Shown here piece by piece: positions 5,374-6,226 of a DNA stretch of 6,226 nucleotides. Numbering within the stretch: the first letter of the stretch is position 1; each line of letters begins with the position of its first letter. The position numbers and the translations under genes were made by a program. The stretch spans positions 1 to 6,226 of the forward strand of contig RFJD01000104.1 in assembly GCA_003695015.1 (NCBI GenBank), given 5' to 3'. The notes beneath the pieces are model-generated. The model saw only the letters and a list, made by a program, of their open reading frames with translations. It searched no databases and was not told the DNA's origin. The stretch is from Verrucomicrobiota bacterium (lineage in GTDB: Bacteria; Verrucomicrobiota; Verrucomicrobiia; Limisphaerales; J093).

Positions 5374-6096
5374 TCAGCCTGCGGGCTGGTCGAGCTGGTC
5401 GAACGGGTTGTTGCGGAAACCTTCCTCCGGCTGGGGCGAAGCCGCCGGCGGGGATTCCGCGGGCGCCGGTTTCGACTCGCCCTTCGGCTTGGAACCGCCG
5501 GCCGGCTCTTCGGGCTCTTCTTCCCGCTCCTCGTACGGGTTGGGGGCCCGCTTCTGCCGGGGCAGCGGGTTGATGATCGCGTGGATGTTGCGTCCGGCCC
5601 GCCGGGGTGTTTCGGGGCAGGAACCCCATGGCGCCAGTTCCTGGATGAACTTGTTGACCACCTCCATGCCCAGGTCCGGCCGCGCCAACTCCCGGCCACG
5701 GAACCGGAGGCATACCTTCACCTTCATGTCATCGCACAAGAACTCGATGGCATGCTTCAGCTTGATCGAGAGGTCGTGCGGATCGATGTTCGGCCGCAAC
5801 TGGACCTCCTTGACCTTGCCGGCGTGCTGGTTCTTGCGGGCCTCCTTTTCCTTCTTGGCCAGCTCGTAGCAGAACTTGCCGTAATCGACGATCCGGCAGA
5901 CCGGGGGCTGGGCTTGCGGCGCGATCTCCACCAAGTCCAGCCCATGCGAGCGGGCCAGGTTGATGGCATCCCGCAGCGGCAGGATGCCCAACGACTTGCC
6001 ATCGGGACTCACCACCCGGACCTCCCGGGCGCGGATGCGCCCGTTGAGCCGGTGTTGGGGTCCCGAGAAACGACGAGAAGACCGAGGGCGTTTCAA
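5374..6096 (-). CDS. infC: Translation initiation factor IF-3
   Basis: A 240-residue protein; the usual length is about 170-180. IF-3 binds the 30S subunit, keeps it free of 50S and checks the start codon and initiator tRNA. The N-domain (about 15-80) shows LNGRIRAREVRVV, GLDLVEIAPQAQPPVCRI and MDYGKF-like VDYGKF (70-75). A lysine-rich linker follows at 80-95. The C-domain (95-182) shows KVKEVQLRPNIDPHDLSIK and VKVCLRFRGRE. Residues about 184-240 are an added tail rich in Glu, Pro, Ser, Lys and Ala, ending in a short FRNNPFDQLDQPAG segment. The start is TTG at 6096, five bases after a perfect AAGGAGG; no in-frame ATG or GTG fits. Rare start codons are known in infC elsewhere (AUU in E. coli) and allow IF-3 to control itself. 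Downstream come a ClpX-like gene and yacG rather than rpmI and rplT. Confidence 0.97.
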   Translation of the reverse strand: MKRPRSSRRFSGPQHRLNGRIRAREVRVVSPDGKSLGILPLRDAINLARSHGLDLVEIAPQAQPPVCRIVDYGKFCYELAKKEKEARKNQHAGKVKEVQLRPNIDPHDLSIKLKHAIEFLCDDMKVKVCLRFRGRELARPDLGMEVVNKFIQELAPWGSCPETPRRAGRNIHAIINPLPRQKRAPNPYEEREEEPEEPAGGSKPKGESKPAPAESPPAASPQPEEGFRNNPFDQLDQPAG

Positions 6097-6134
6097 CTCA
6101 CCCTCCTTGGTTGAAGGTTCATCATGCGTCGCAT
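6093..6134 (-). promoter_or_regulatory. Possible 13-codon leader frame ending across the infC start
   Basis: On the minus strand, ATG at 6134 opens a frame encoding MRRMMNLQPRRVS. Its TGA stop (6095-6093) overlaps the infC TTG as TTGA. The frame runs through the infC Shine-Dalgarno sequence, so a ribosome translating it would reach and perhaps re-initiate at infC. Two further ATG codons lie in the same frame. No good ribosome binding site precedes it, so translation is uncertain. Confidence 0.25.
6102..6108 (-). promoter_or_regulatory. Shine-Dalgarno sequence of infC
   Basis: AAGGAGG on the minus strand, five bases before TTG at 6096; this decides the unusual start codon. Just upstream, CCTT (6117-6114) can pair with the AAGG of the site (6108-6105) over a five-base loop, so the site could be partly hidden in a small hairpin. 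Confidence 0.75.
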
Positions 6135-6135
6135 G
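6123..6135. repeat. Perfect 13-base palindrome in the infC leader
   Basis: CATGCG-T-CGCATG reads the same on both strands apart from the centre base. A related copy on the plus strand, TGCGTAGCAT at 6150-6159, can pair with ATGC and CGCA parts of it across a two-base mismatch, so a larger leader hairpin is possible. It could be a repressor site or part of an RNA structure; one-base loops do not form in RNA, so the palindrome alone suggests DNA binding rather than a hairpin. Confidence 0.35.
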
Positions 6136-6226
6136 ACTGCGCTCGGTTCGTGCGTAGCATCACGGTGTTCTTTTGATTCAGAAGGGCGTTCTTGGCAAGT
6201 CCAAAGCCATCGGAAACCGTCGCCGA
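6135..6226. other. Region upstream of infC, no confident gene
   Basis: This stretch is less GC-rich than the rest and probably holds the infC promoter, though I cannot place convincing boxes. A minus-strand frame is open from the window edge to a stop at 6124-6122 (34 codons, ending LRTNRAQSCDA) and could be the 3' end of an upstream gene. Another minus frame runs into the 13-codon leader. A plus-strand frame opens at ATG 6124 behind GAAGG and runs off the edge (MRRMTALGSCVASRCS...). None resembles a family I know. Confidence 0.3.

Noticed and set aside
5279..5713. Upstream extension of the ClpX-like frame by 145 codons
   Set aside because: It overlaps infC in another frame, is rich in Pro, Arg and Gly with no recognisable domain, and the ATG at 5278 begins a sensible N-terminus.
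5149..6114. A 321-codon plus-strand frame opposite infC
   Set aside because: It is antisense to clear IF-3 sequence, with low-complexity Arg/Leu/Gly content and no motif.
1..6226. CRISPR arrays, insertion sequences, tRNA or rRNA genes, attachment sites
   Set aside because: No regular direct repeats, transposase or integrase motifs, or tRNA-like cloverleaf were seen. All recognisable genes are chromosomal core or metabolic genes.

Overview
The window comes from a GC-rich bacterial chromosome with normal core-genome content. It shows no sign of mobile elements, CRISPR, tRNA or rRNA. Several traits lead me to suggest Verrucomicrobiota or a relative. These are an L28 protein with a Gly-Gly-Ile-Gly-Thr-His insertion, an IF-3 with a long acidic tail, a ClpX-like ATPase without the zinc domain, and a PEPT-type peptide transporter. 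This placement is inference from remembered family patterns, not from a search.

Left part (1-2970, minus strand). The 5' end of a proton-coupled oligopeptide transporter (POT family, cut by the window edge) lies 44 bases downstream of a full-length glycogen branching enzyme gene, glgB. Ahead of glgB is a 63-codon reading frame with a very strong ribosome binding site. It stops 10 bases before the glgB start, which itself has no clear Shine-Dalgarno sequence. It may be a real small gene or a leader that couples translation to glgB.

Middle (2900-3400, plus strand). A good-looking sigma-70 promoter with a T-rich upstream element precedes rpmB (ribosomal protein bL28). rpmB is followed by two hairpins, the second of which resembles an intrinsic terminator. 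The -10 box of this promoter overlaps the start codon of the small divergent frame.

Right part (3401-6226, minus strand). infC (IF-3), a ClpX-like AAA+ unfoldase and yacG (zinc protein, gyrase inhibitor family) read in the same direction and probably form an operon: infC, then clpX-like, then yacG. This differs from the common infC-rpmI-rplT order. infC starts at TTG behind a near-perfect Shine-Dalgarno sequence, and a 13-codon leader frame ends across that start codon.

The most interesting item is the ClpX-like protein. It keeps the ATPase motifs, the GYVG pore loop and an IGF tripeptide where ClpX docks onto ClpP. It lacks the N-terminal zinc domain and the RKH loop, and it carries an extra C-terminal region that looks like a degenerate second copy of the AAA+ lid. 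I see no clear new multi-gene system; most of the window is housekeeping sequence with some unusual details.
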